Assembly (NCBI GenBank): GCA_955652545.1
Contig: CATPCA010000057.1
Location: forward strand, 1-7,813
Direction of reading: 5' to 3'
DNA length: 7,813 nt
DNA from: Candidatus Dormiibacterota bacterium
Lineage (GTDB): Bacteria; Chloroflexota; Dormibacteria; UBA8260
Shown: in pieces, positions 1 through 6,179 of the stretch
Position numbering within the stretch: the first letter of the stretch is position 1
How the letters are laid out: each line of letters opens with the position of its first letter
Program-made: the position numbers and the translations under genes
The notes under the pieces: model-generated
Database searches by the model: none
Told to the model about the DNA's origin: nothing
What the model saw: only the letters and a program-made list of their open reading frames with translations

Positions 1-239
1 ACGTAGCCCATCCTCAGGCGCAGCTGAGCGGGGTCCGTCTTGCGAGTGTCCTCGCCGTCGACAAGGATCCGTCCGCGGTCGGGGTCGATCAGCCTGTTGA
101 TCATCCGCAGCGTCGTCGTCTTGCCACAGCCCGATGGCCCGACGAGGATGACGATCTCCCCGGCGCGGATCTGCAGGTCGAGGGCGTCGACCGCGACGCG
201 GCCGCCGAAGCGACGGGTGACCTTCTCGAAGGTGATCAT
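1..239 (-). CDS. Osmoprotectant-type ABC transporter ATP-binding protein (OpuCA/ProV family), N-terminal part
   Basis: This is the nucleotide-binding subunit of an importer, expected on the inner face of the membrane, where it hydrolyses ATP to drive uptake of glycine betaine, carnitine, choline or a similar compatible solute. Only the first 79 residues are present; the gene runs off the left edge. Reading the minus strand from ATG at 239-237 gives a start MITFEKVTRRFGG, a Walker A loop GPSGCGKTTT at about residues 34-43, then LRMINRLIDPDRG, which is typical of OpuCA/ProV ATPases, and LRLRMGYV at the end, the stretch that leads into the Q-loop. Walker B and the signature motif lie outside the window. 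The ATG overlaps the stop codon of the upstream permease (ATGA) and no good ribosome-binding site is visible, so translational coupling is likely. The family is clear; the substrate cannot be read from this fragment. Confidence 0.9.
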   Translation of the reverse strand, partial: MITFEKVTRRFGGRVAVDALDLQIRAGEIVILVGPSGCGKTTTLRMINRLIDPDRGRILVDGEDTRKTDPAQLRLRMGY

Positions 240-880
240 GCCGCCGCCACCGCGCCGGTTCCGCGCGCCAGCGCGTTCTGCGCGAACCCGAGGATGCGGT
301 CGGCGAAGAGTGCGAGCAGGGTGGCCGGGATGACACCGGCGAAGACCTCGGCACTGTTGGAATCGCGGATGCCCGACAAGATCGGCTGGCCCAGGTCATT
401 GGCACCCACGGTGGCGCCGACGGTGGCGATGGCCACCACCATGACGGTGGCCTGGCGGAACCCGGCGAGGATGAGCGGGAGCGCCAGCGGCAACTGCACG
501 CGGCGGAGGCGCTGCGCCGCCGACATACCCATGCCCACCGCGGCGTCGAGCACCGCCGGGTCGACACCCCTGAGCCCGACGACGGTGTTGCGCACGATCG
601 GCAACAGGGCATAGATGGCCAGGCCGATCTCCACCGGCAGGTCGCCGAGCCCGAGGTAGTAGGCGAGCGCGGTGAAGAGCGCAAAGCTCGGGAGCGTGAT
701 GGCGACCGACGCAACGCCGAGTGTGAGCCCGCGCACCCGGTCATACCGCGCCGCCAGGACGCCGAGACCGATGCCCACCACACCCGCCGCCAGCATCGCC
801 ACCGCGACGATCACCAGCTGATCGACCAGTTGCGCCTCCAGGTCCGACCAGTTCTGCTGGACGTAGTGGATGAGGTCCAC
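236..880 (-). CDS. Osmoprotectant-type ABC transporter permease (OpuCB/ProW family)
   Basis: This is the membrane channel subunit of the same importer, 214 residues long, the usual size for OpuCB-type permeases without a fused substrate-binding domain. Hydrophobic segments lie near residues 19-44, 52-75, 82-97, 134-158 and 178-200. The cytoplasmic EAA-type coupling loop is clear: NTVVGLRGVDPAVLDAA at 98-114, then GMGMSAAQRLRRVQLPLALP at 116-135, which docks on the ATPase. The GTG start at 880-878 is preferred because an in-frame TAG stop (886-884) lies two codons upstream and a GGAG ribosome-binding site (893-890) sits nine bases before it. The gene is first in its operon and overlaps the ATPase gene by ATGA. 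A solute-binding protein and perhaps a second permease are expected beyond position 1. Betaine, carnitine or choline uptake is family knowledge; the actual substrate is unknown. Confidence 0.9.
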   Translation of the reverse strand: MDLIHYVQQNWSDLEAQLVDQLVIVAVAMLAAGVVGIGLGVLAARYDRVRGLTLGVASVAITLPSFALFTALAYYLGLGDLPVEIGLAIYALLPIVRNTVVGLRGVDPAVLDAAVGMGMSAAQRLRRVQLPLALPLILAGFRQATVMVVAIATVGATVGANDLGQPILSGIRDSNSAEVFAGVIPATLLALFADRILGFAQNALARGTGAVAAA

Positions 881-902
881 CGCCTAAAGCTCCACAGTCG
901 AT

Positions 903-918
903 CCGCCGTGAGCGGCGG
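903..918. promoter_or_regulatory. Perfect 6-bp dyad over the predicted transporter start site (possible operator)
   Basis: The sequence CCGCCG-TGAG-CGGCGG is a perfect inverted repeat with a four-base centre. It begins directly after the minus-strand -10 box and covers the predicted transcription start. That position suits a repressor operator, or a hairpin at the 5' end of the mRNA. GC-rich DNA yields short dyads by chance, so regulation is an inference from placement. Confidence 0.3.
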
Positions 919-924
919 AGTATA
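919..924 (-). promoter_or_regulatory. -10 box of the ABC transporter operon
   Basis: On the minus strand the hexamer reads TATACT, a near-consensus sigma-70-type -10 box. Transcription would start near 912, giving a leader of about 30 bases before the GTG at 880. No convincing -35 box lies 17 bases upstream. The leader holds a GGAG ribosome-binding site at 893-890. Confidence 0.55.
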
Positions 925-990
925 GGAGCGCCGGCCGGTCGAGGGCACGCGCGGATGGGCACCTGCGGCGGCGGCGCGCACAGCCGTCCG

Positions 991-996
991 TATACT
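991..996 (+). promoter_or_regulatory. -10 box of proS, leaderless arrangement
   Basis: TATACT stands eight bases before the proS ATG at 1005. With the usual spacing of about seven bases from the -10 box to the transcription start, the mRNA would begin at or within a base or two of the start codon. No Shine-Dalgarno sequence precedes the ATG, in agreement with a leaderless mRNA. No clear -35 box is visible. Confidence 0.6.
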
Positions 997-1004
997 CGGC
1001 CGCC

Positions 1005-2459
1005 ATGGCCACAGCGCGCAGTCCCAAGCAGATCGCCTCAAAGAGCGAGGATTTCGACCGCTGGTACGTCGACGTCGTGCGCCGCGCCGAGCTCGCCGAC
1101 TACACGCCGGTCAAGGGCTGCATGGTCATCCGTCCGTACGGCTTTGCCCTCTGGGAGCGAACCCGCGACGCGCTCGACGCCATGATCAAACGGACCGGCC
1201 ACGAGAACATGTACTTCCCGCTGTTCATCCCCGAGAGCTATCTCGCCAAGGAGGCCGAGCACGTCGAGGGCTTTGCTCCGGAGGTGGCCTGGGTGACCCA
1301 GGGCGGTGGCAAAGTGCTCGAAGAACGCCTGGCGATCCGGCCCACCAGCGAAACCATCATCTGCTCGATGTACGCCGACTGGATCCATTCGTGGCGCGAC
1401 CTGCCCGTGCTCATCAACCAGTGGGTCAACGTCTGCCGGTGGGAGAAGCGCACCCGCCTGTTCATGCGCACCACCGAGTTTCTCTGGCAGGAAGGCCACA
1501 CCTTCCACGCCACCGACGAGGAGGCGGCCGCGGAGGTCGACACCATGCTCGACTGTTACCGCGAGCTCGCCGAAGAGTGGCTGGCAATCCCGGTCATCAA
1601 GGGCCGCAAGACGGAGTCCGAGAAGTTCGCTGGCGCGCGGTACACGCTGAGCATCGAGGCAATGATGTCCGACGGCTGGGCGCTGCAGTCGGGCACCTCA
1701 CACCACCTGGCGCAGAACTTCACCAAGGCCTACGGCATCTCGTACAGCGACCGCGACAACACCCTGCAGCACCCCTTCCAGACGTCGTGGGGCCTGTCGA
1801 CGAGGATCATCGGCGCAGTGATCATGGCCCACGGCGATGAGGCGGGCCTGATCATCCCGCCGCGCGTGGCACCCATCCAGGTGGTGGTGGTGCCGATCGC
1901 CCGCACCGGTGACGACGATGCCACCCGCGCAGTGGAGGAGGCCTGCGCGCGGATCGAACGCGAGGCAAGCAGGGACGTCCGGGTGCGCGTCGACCGCCGT
2001 GAGGGGATGCGTCCGGGCGAGAAGTTCGCGCACTGGGAGCTGCGTGGCGTGCCGCTGCGGGTCACCGTCGGCGCCAAGGACCTGGCCGGCGGCAGCGTCA
2101 CCCTGGTGCGCCGCGTCGACGGCGAGGAGAGCCTGGTGCCGCTCGACGGCCTCGGCGGCCGCTTCCAGGCCATGCTCGACGAGGCCCAGGTGGTGACCCG
2201 CGCGCGGGCGCAGCGGATGCTCGACGAGCGCAGCGTCGAAGTCGCCACGCTCAGCGAGCTGGTGGCGGCGTTCGCCGATCGACCGGTCTTCGCCAGCGCG
2301 CCGTTCTGCAGCCGCCCGGAGTGCGAGGCCGGCATCAAGGCGGCGGTGCACGCGGCAACGGTGCGCATCCTCCGCGCCGACCGCAGCGGCGACGGACGTC
2401 CATGCCTGGTCTGCGGGCAGCGTGCGGAGTTCGTCGCCCTGATCGCCCGCGCTTATTGA
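1005..2459 (+). CDS. proS: Prolyl-tRNA synthetase, archaeal/eukaryotic type with C-terminal Cys4 domain
   Basis: The enzyme joins proline to tRNA-Pro in the cytoplasm using ATP (EC 6.1.1.15). At 484 residues it matches the short ProRS type of archaea, eukaryotes, Thermus and some other bacteria, and lacks the large editing insertion of the E. coli type. Class II motif 1 lies around residues 60-78 (GHENMYFPLFIPES at 65-78). RPTSE is at 112-116, the motif 2 region runs from RWEKRTR to EFLWQEGHT at 145-166, and motif 3 is near 266-290 (AHGDEAGLIIPPRVAP at 275-290). The anticodon-binding domain follows at about 290-400. The C-terminal domain has Cys435, Cys440, Cys467 and Cys470, placed to bind zinc, and the protein ends in Tyr484 (ARAY). 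A terminal Tyr is characteristic of this type, and in Thermus its carboxylate reaches the active site. The start is ATG directly behind a -10 box. The gene lies 64 bases before rel and may be co-transcribed with it. Confidence 0.97.
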   Translation: MATARSPKQIASKSEDFDRWYVDVVRRAELADYTPVKGCMVIRPYGFALWERTRDALDAMIKRTGHENMYFPLFIPESYLAKEAEHVEGFAPEVAWVTQGGGKVLEERLAIRPTSETIICSMYADWIHSWRDLPVLINQWVNVCRWEKRTRLFMRTTEFLWQEGHTFHATDEEAAAEVDTMLDCYRELAEEWLAIPVIKGRKTESEKFAGARYTLSIEAMMSDGWALQSGTSHHLAQNFTKAYGISYSDRDNTLQHPFQTSWGLSTRIIGAVIMAHGDEAGLIIPPRVAPIQVVVVPIARTGDDDATRAVEEACARIEREASRDVRVRVDRREGMRPGEKFAHWELRGVPLRVTVGAKDLAGGSVTLVRRVDGEESLVPLDGLGGRFQAMLDEAQVVTRARAQRMLDERSVEVATLSELVAAFADRPVFASAPFCSRPECEAGIKAAVHAATVRILRADRSGDGRPCLVCGQRAEFVALIARAY

Positions 2460-2467
2460 CACAACCG

Positions 2468-2499
2468 CGCGCGAACTGGTCGCGCGAGTTCGAGTTCGC
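2468..2499 (+). promoter_or_regulatory. Competing hairpins in the proS-rel gap
   Basis: CGCGCGA (2468-2474) pairs perfectly with TCGCGCG (2480-2486) around a five-base loop. GCGAACT (2471-2477), which overlaps the first arm, can instead pair with AGTTCGC (2493-2499); a six-base variant of that partner lies at 2487-2492. The folds exclude one another. No T-run follows, so this is not a standard intrinsic terminator. It could weaken read-through from proS into rel, or be a by-product of GC-rich sequence. Confidence 0.3.
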
Positions 2500-2510
2500 C
2501 ATTTCACGGG

Positions 2511-2516
2511 TACCAT
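2511..2516 (+). promoter_or_regulatory. -10 box of rel, probable leaderless start
   Basis: TACCAT ends seven bases before the rel ATG at 2524, which would put the transcription start on the A of ATG. The bases AGGGAG just before the ATG resemble a Shine-Dalgarno sequence but touch the start codon, too close for normal use. The box is a weaker match than those of proS and hisS, so rel may also be read through from proS. Confidence 0.45.
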
Positions 2517-2523
2517 CAGGGAG

Positions 2524-4665
2524 ATGGCGCTCGATGAACTCCTGTCCAAGACCGCCTACCTCCGCGAGGAGGAGCGCGAGGTGCTGAGTCGCGCCTATGC
2601 GCTGGCGGAGCGCGCCCACGAGGGCCAGTCGCGGCTCAGCGGCGAGCCCTACGTCAGTCATCCCGTGGCGGTGGCGGGCATTCTCGCCGACCTCGGCCTG
2701 GACGCGGACACCCTGGTCGCCGCCCTGCTCCATGACACCGTCGAGGACACCGACGTCACTCGCGAGCAACTGCGCGACGAATTCGGCGCCCACGTGGCCA
2801 AGCTGGTCGACGGGGTCACCAAGCTCGGCAAGATCCACGTCCACACCCGCGAACAGGCCCAGGCGGAGAACATCCGCAAGATGCTCGTGGCCATGGCCGA
2901 GGACATCCGCGTCGTCCTCATCAAGCTCGGTGACAGGCTCCACAACATGCGCACCGTCGGCGCCCATACCGAGGAGCGGCGGCAGAGGATCTCGCGGGAG
3001 ACGCTCGACATCTATGCCCCGCTGGCTCACCGGCTCGGTATCTGGCAGATCAAGGGCGAACTGGAGGACCTGGCGTTCGCGCAACTCGACCCCGACAACT
3101 ACCTCGCGGTCGCGGCCAAGGTCAGCAAGGCCGCCGAGGAGCGCGGCACGTTCATCCGTGACGTCACCGAGATCCTCGAGCGCGAGTTCGAGCGGCTCGG
3201 CATCACCGCCGAGATCTCCGGCCGGCCCAAGCACATCTACAGCATCCACGACAAGATGGAGCGCACGCACAAGGACTTCGACGAGATCTACGACCTCATC
3301 GCGCTGCGCATCCTGGTCGACAATATCAAGGACTGCTACGGCGCTCTCGGCACCGTGCACTCGCTGTGGAAGCCGATCCCGGGACGCTTCAAGGACTACG
3401 TCGCCATGCCCAAGGGCAATGGCTACCAGTCGCTGCACACCACGGTGGTCTCGCACACCGGTGAACCGATGGAAGTACAGATCCGCACCCAGGAGATGCA
3501 CAGCACCGCCGAGTACGGGATCGCCGCCCACTGGCACTACAAGGAGGGCGCCCAGCAGACGCGCTTCGACGAGCGCTATGGCTGGCTGCGCCTGCTCATG
3601 GACTGGCAGAAAGAGGTGCTCGACGCCGAGGCCTTTGTCGACACCGTCAAGGTCGACATCTTCCAGGACGAGGTGTTCGTCTTCACCCCCAAGGGTGACG
3701 TGCGTTCGCTGCCGATGGGCAGCACCCCCGTTGACTTCGCCTACCGCGTCCATACCGACGTCGGCCACCATTGCATCGGCGCCAAGGTCAACAGCCGCAT
3801 GGTGCCGCTCGACTATCGCCTTCAGCACGGCGACATCGTCGAGGTGCTCACCACCAAGGGGGCCCACGCACCCAGCCGCGACTGGCTGAACTTCGTCAAG
3901 ACGAGCAGCGCCCGCGAGAAGATCCGCAGCTGGTTCAAGAAGGAGCGCCGCGAGGAGAACATCCAGAAGGGACGTGAGCAGCTCGACAAGGAGTTCCGCC
4001 GGCTGCGCCAGCAGGCGCTGAGCTCGCTGCGGGAGGAGCGCCTGCTCGAGCTCGCCGAGGACTTCAAGTACTCGACGACCGACGACTTCCTCGCTGCCCT
4101 CGGCTACGGTGACGTCAGCGCCCGCGGTGCAGTGCTCCGCTACAGCGACCGCGAGTCGCCCGACCAGGCCAGCGAGACGATGGTCCTCGGCATTCCCCTG
4201 ACCAGCGCCACGCCGGTGGCCAACGGCCACGTCCGCGTGCACGGCATGACCGACATGCTCACCACGCTGGCGCAGTGCTGCAAGCCGCTCGCCGGCGACA
4301 GCATCCGCGGCTACATCACGCGCGGCAAGGGTGTCACCGTGCACCGGGCCGACTGCGTCAACGTGCGCAACGCCGCCGACCCCGACCGAATCGTCGAGGT
4401 GGAGTGGGAGCGCGGCAACTCGCAGGTGTACCCGGTCAACATCAAGATCGAGGCATGGGACCGCACCGGCCTGCTCCGTGACATCGCGGCGGTCATCGCC
4501 GAGTCGAAGATCAACCTGTCCGGCGCCGACGTGCAGGTCTACGACGACCGCACCGCCGTGATCTCCACCATCGTCGAGATCGCCAACCTGACCCAGCTCA
4601 GCCGGCTGCTCGAGCGGCTCGAAGGGGTGCGCGACGTCCACACCGTCGCCCGGGAGGCGGTGTAG
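2524..4665 (+). CDS. rel: Bifunctional (p)ppGpp synthetase/hydrolase (Rel/SpoT family)
   Basis: Rel makes (p)ppGpp from ATP and GTP/GDP when uncharged tRNA sits on the ribosome, and degrades it when conditions improve, setting the stringent response. It has 713 residues with the full long-RSH order. The HD hydrolase domain shows SGEPYVSHP at 39-47, HDTVED at 70-75 and IKLGDRLHNMRT at 133-144. The synthetase domain has GRPKHIYSIHDKM at 233-245, GNGYQSLHTT near 297-306 and EVQIRT at 317-322. TGS spans about 378-440, the conserved Cys-Cys region has AQCCKP at 583-588, and ACT spans about 636-711. The hydrolase histidine/aspartate motif is intact, and the synthetase loop reads RFKD at 288-291, the RxKD signature of bifunctional enzymes rather than the ExDD of synthetase-only RelA. 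Both activities are therefore expected. The start is ATG immediately behind a -10 box. The neighbouring synthetase genes control the uncharged-tRNA signal that Rel detects. Confidence 0.97.
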   Translation: MALDELLSKTAYLREEEREVLSRAYALAERAHEGQSRLSGEPYVSHPVAVAGILADLGLDADTLVAALLHDTVEDTDVTREQLRDEFGAHVAKLVDGVTKLGKIHVHTREQAQAENIRKMLVAMAEDIRVVLIKLGDRLHNMRTVGAHTEERRQRISRETLDIYAPLAHRLGIWQIKGELEDLAFAQLDPDNYLAVAAKVSKAAEERGTFIRDVTEILEREFERLGITAEISGRPKHIYSIHDKMERTHKDFDEIYDLIALRILVDNIKDCYGALGTVHSLWKPIPGRFKDYVAMPKGNGYQSLHTTVVSHTGEPMEVQIRTQEMHSTAEYGIAAHWHYKEGAQQTRFDERYGWLRLLMDWQKEVLDAEAFVDTVKVDIFQDEVFVFTPKGDVRSLPMGSTPVDFAYRVHTDVGHHCIGAKVNSRMVPLDYRLQHGDIVEVLTTKGAHAPSRDWLNFVKTSSAREKIRSWFKKERREENIQKGREQLDKEFRRLRQQALSSLREERLLELAEDFKYSTTDDFLAALGYGDVSARGAVLRYSDRESPDQASETMVLGIPLTSATPVANGHVRVHGMTDMLTTLAQCCKPLAGDSIRGYITRGKGVTVHRADCVNVRNAADPDRIVEVEWERGNSQVYPVNIKIEAWDRTGLLRDIAAVIAESKINLSGADVQVYDDRTAVISTIVEIANLTQLSRLLERLEGVRDVHTVAREAV

Positions 4666-4670
4666 AAGAG

Positions 4671-4858
4671 CGCGGGTGGGCATCGCGTCGGCTGCCGTCG
4701 ACGAAAGGCTCGTGGGGCGGACCGAGAGGGTTGGGCAGCGTCGCGCAGGGAGCATCCGCAGCAGCAAGGAGACAAGCGCCGTGCGGTTGGCTCCGTAGCG
4801 CCCGCGAGGACAGCGACCGAAGCGACGCTGCCCAACCCGCCTTCTGACCCCACCCACG
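4671..4858. ncRNA. Possible structured RNA in the rel-hisS gap
   Basis: Most of the 242-base gap can be drawn as one nested fold. An outer stem pairs GGGTGGG (4674-4680) with CCCACCC (4849-4855), and after one mismatch CG (4671-4672) with CG (4857-4858). A small hairpin pairs CGTCG (4686-4690) with CGACG (4699-4703). The core is a perfect 17-bp stem, 4728-4744 with 4822-4838. Inside it, GGAGC (4749-4753) pairs with GCTCC (4790-4794) and CCGCA (4756-4760) with TGCGG (4782-4786). The size is close to that of 6S RNA, but I recognise no 6S, SRP, tmRNA or T-box consensus. No promoter or T-run terminator marks either strand. No plausible small protein gene was seen here. The strand and even transcription are unproven. 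Confidence 0.3.
4728..4838. repeat. Perfect 17-bp inverted repeat enclosing 77 bases
   Basis: The left arm GGGTTGGGCAGCGTCGC (4728-4744) is the exact reverse complement of the right arm GCGACGCTGCCCAACCC (4822-4838). The enclosed 77 bases carry no clear reading frame. No direct repeat suggesting a target-site duplication flanks the arms. It could be the closing stem of an RNA, or the ends of a very small non-autonomous element. The right arm is followed by GCCTTCTGAC, not a T-run. Confidence 0.85.
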
Positions 4859-4892
4859 GCGCCATTCGTACCGCCACTCGCCGGGCCGCCGG

Positions 4893-4898
4893 TACACT
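4893..4898 (+). promoter_or_regulatory. -10 box of hisS, leaderless arrangement
   Basis: TACACT ends nine bases before the hisS GTG at 4908, so transcription should begin at or within about two bases of the start codon. No Shine-Dalgarno sequence is present. The box and the bases after it (TACACTCGGGCGGC) closely resemble those at proS. The hairpin element at 4728-4838 lies upstream of this promoter and would not be part of an mRNA starting here. Confidence 0.55.
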
Positions 4899-4907
4899 CG
4901 GGCGGCT

Positions 4908-6179
4908 GTGAACCCGATCGCGCCCCCTCGCGGAACCAAGGATCTTCTGCCTGATCAGGCGCCGGCCTGGAAATGGTTCCACGAGAAGCACGCTGGCATT
5001 GCGGAACACCACGGATACCAGCTGATCGACACGCCGGCCTTCGAGGCCACGGAACTCTTCGCGCGCGGCGTCGGTTCCGGAACGGACATCGTCGACAAGG
5101 AGATGTGGACGTTCACGGACCGAAAGGGGCGGTCATTGACACTCAAACCTGAGGGGACCGCGCCCGTTCTTCGAGCCGTCCTCGGCGCCCATCTCGACCA
5201 GAAACGGCGACCTGTGCGTGTCCACTACGCCATGCCGATGTTTCGCTACGACCGACCTCAAGGTATGCGCCAGCGCGAATTCCACCAGGTCGGCGTCGAG
5301 GTCATCGGGGAATTGGGTCCCTCATACGACGCCGAGGTCATCGAGGTGGCTTGGCGGTTCATGGTGGAGCTCAAGATCGACGGTATCGACCTCCAGCTCA
5401 ACTCCCTCGGTGACACCGAGGACCGTACGCGGTACAGGGCGGCGCTGCTGGCGTATTACATGCCGTTGCGCGACCAACTCTGCGACGACTGCCGGCGCCG
5501 TCTCGAGGTCAACCCGCTGCGCCTCCTCGACTGCAAGAAGGACGCCAAGTACGTCGACAACGCCCCGCTGCTCGGTGACCACCTGAGCGCCGCGAGCCGT
5601 GCGTACTTCGACTCGGTGAGGCGCCACCTCGATGAAGCCGGCATTCCCTATACGCACAACCAGCGGTTGGTGCGGGGCCTCGATTACTACGCGCACACTG
5701 CCTTCGAGTTCTGGCACCGTTCTCTCGAAGGCGCCCAGAACGCGCTCGGCGGGGGAGGGCGCTACGACGGGCTCGCCGAGGAGATCGGCTTTGCCGCAAC
5801 CCCGGGCGTTGGATACGCGTTGGGCGTCGAGCGCCTGCTCAAAGTCGCAGCCGATCAGGGCGTCAGTCCCGGTCCGCAGCCGCCAGCCCAGCTGGTCATC
5901 TGCACCGTGGGCGACGCCTCGGCGATGGAGGCTCGCGACCTTGCGCGCCAACTCCGGCACCGTACGTCCGTGATCACCGACCTGACCGACCGGACGCTTG
6001 AGAAGAAGTTGCGCGACGTGAATCGAGTCGGCGCCATGATGGCACTGCTGGTGGGGCTCGAGGAAGGTCTGGTGCTGCGCAACCTCAGCGCCCGCAAACA
6101 GCACGTTGTCGCTGCCGAGAAGGTGCTCGACGCTGTATCGGCCGAGCTGTTGGCGGCGGCGCAGGTCCCGCCGTCGTGA
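4908..6179 (+). CDS. hisS: Histidyl-tRNA synthetase
   Basis: The enzyme charges tRNA-His with histidine in the cytoplasm (EC 6.1.1.21). At 423 residues it has the normal length of a bacterial HisRS. RGTKDLLP at 8-15 is the typical N-terminus. LKPEGTAP is at 79-86, where the usual form is LRPEGT, so Arg is replaced by Lys. Class II motif 2 is MFRYDRPQGMRQREFHQ at 111-127. The histidine-specific motif RGLDYYAHTAFEF lies at 256-268, GGGGRYDGL at 281-289, and motif 3 GVGYALGVERLL at 300-311. The anticodon-binding domain runs from about 327 to 415. GTG at 4908 is chosen because it lies directly behind a -10 box and places the RGTKDLLP motif at the normal distance. The stop codon overlaps the aspS start. 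Third positions are less G/C-biased than in the neighbours: 11 of the first 40 codons end in A or T, against 4 of 40 in proS, rel and aspS. Confidence 0.97.
   Translation: MNPIAPPRGTKDLLPDQAPAWKWFHEKHAGIAEHHGYQLIDTPAFEATELFARGVGSGTDIVDKEMWTFTDRKGRSLTLKPEGTAPVLRAVLGAHLDQKRRPVRVHYAMPMFRYDRPQGMRQREFHQVGVEVIGELGPSYDAEVIEVAWRFMVELKIDGIDLQLNSLGDTEDRTRYRAALLAYYMPLRDQLCDDCRRRLEVNPLRLLDCKKDAKYVDNAPLLGDHLSAASRAYFDSVRRHLDEAGIPYTHNQRLVRGLDYYAHTAFEFWHRSLEGAQNALGGGGRYDGLAEEIGFAATPGVGYALGVERLLKVAADQGVSPGPQPPAQLVICTVGDASAMEARDLARQLRHRTSVITDLTDRTLEKKLRDVNRVGAMMALLVGLEEGLVLRNLSARKQHVVAAEKVLDAVSAELLAAAQVPPS

Noticed and set aside
40..333. Plus-strand open frame over the ABC transporter genes
   Set aside because: It is antisense to the ATPase and permease genes, both identified by motifs, and its translation has no recognisable features.
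2487..2500. GAGTTCGAGTTCGCC as a possible tRNA T-loop
   Set aside because: The proS-rel gap is only 64 bases and offers no acceptor stem, D-arm or anticodon arm around it.
4673..4686. Resemblance to the T-box sequence (GGGTGGGCATCGCG versus AGGGTGGNACCGCG)
   Set aside because: It needs an inserted base and a mismatch, and it sits just after rel, far from hisS and upstream of the rest of the fold, whereas a T-box sequence belongs at the 3' end of the leader near the regulated gene.
4728..4838. Intrinsic terminator for rel
   Set aside because: The stem encloses 77 bases and no T-run follows the right arm, so it does not match a standard Rho-independent terminator.
4728..4838. Insertion sequence or MITE
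   Set aside because: No transposase and no flanking target-site duplication are visible, and only one copy can be seen in the window, so the mobile-element label is unsupported without a genome search.
2335..4857. Very long minus-strand open frame (840 codons) opposite rel
   Set aside because: It is the antisense shadow of rel. GC-rich codon use removes stop codons from the opposite strand, and its translation is low-complexity, rich in Val, Leu, Asp and His, without a recognisable domain, while the plus strand encodes a complete Rel.
4539..5012. Minus-strand open frames across the rel-hisS gap
   Set aside because: They run into the coding sequence of rel and hisS on the other strand, show composition-driven Arg/Ala/Pro/Ser-rich translations and have no recognisable motif.
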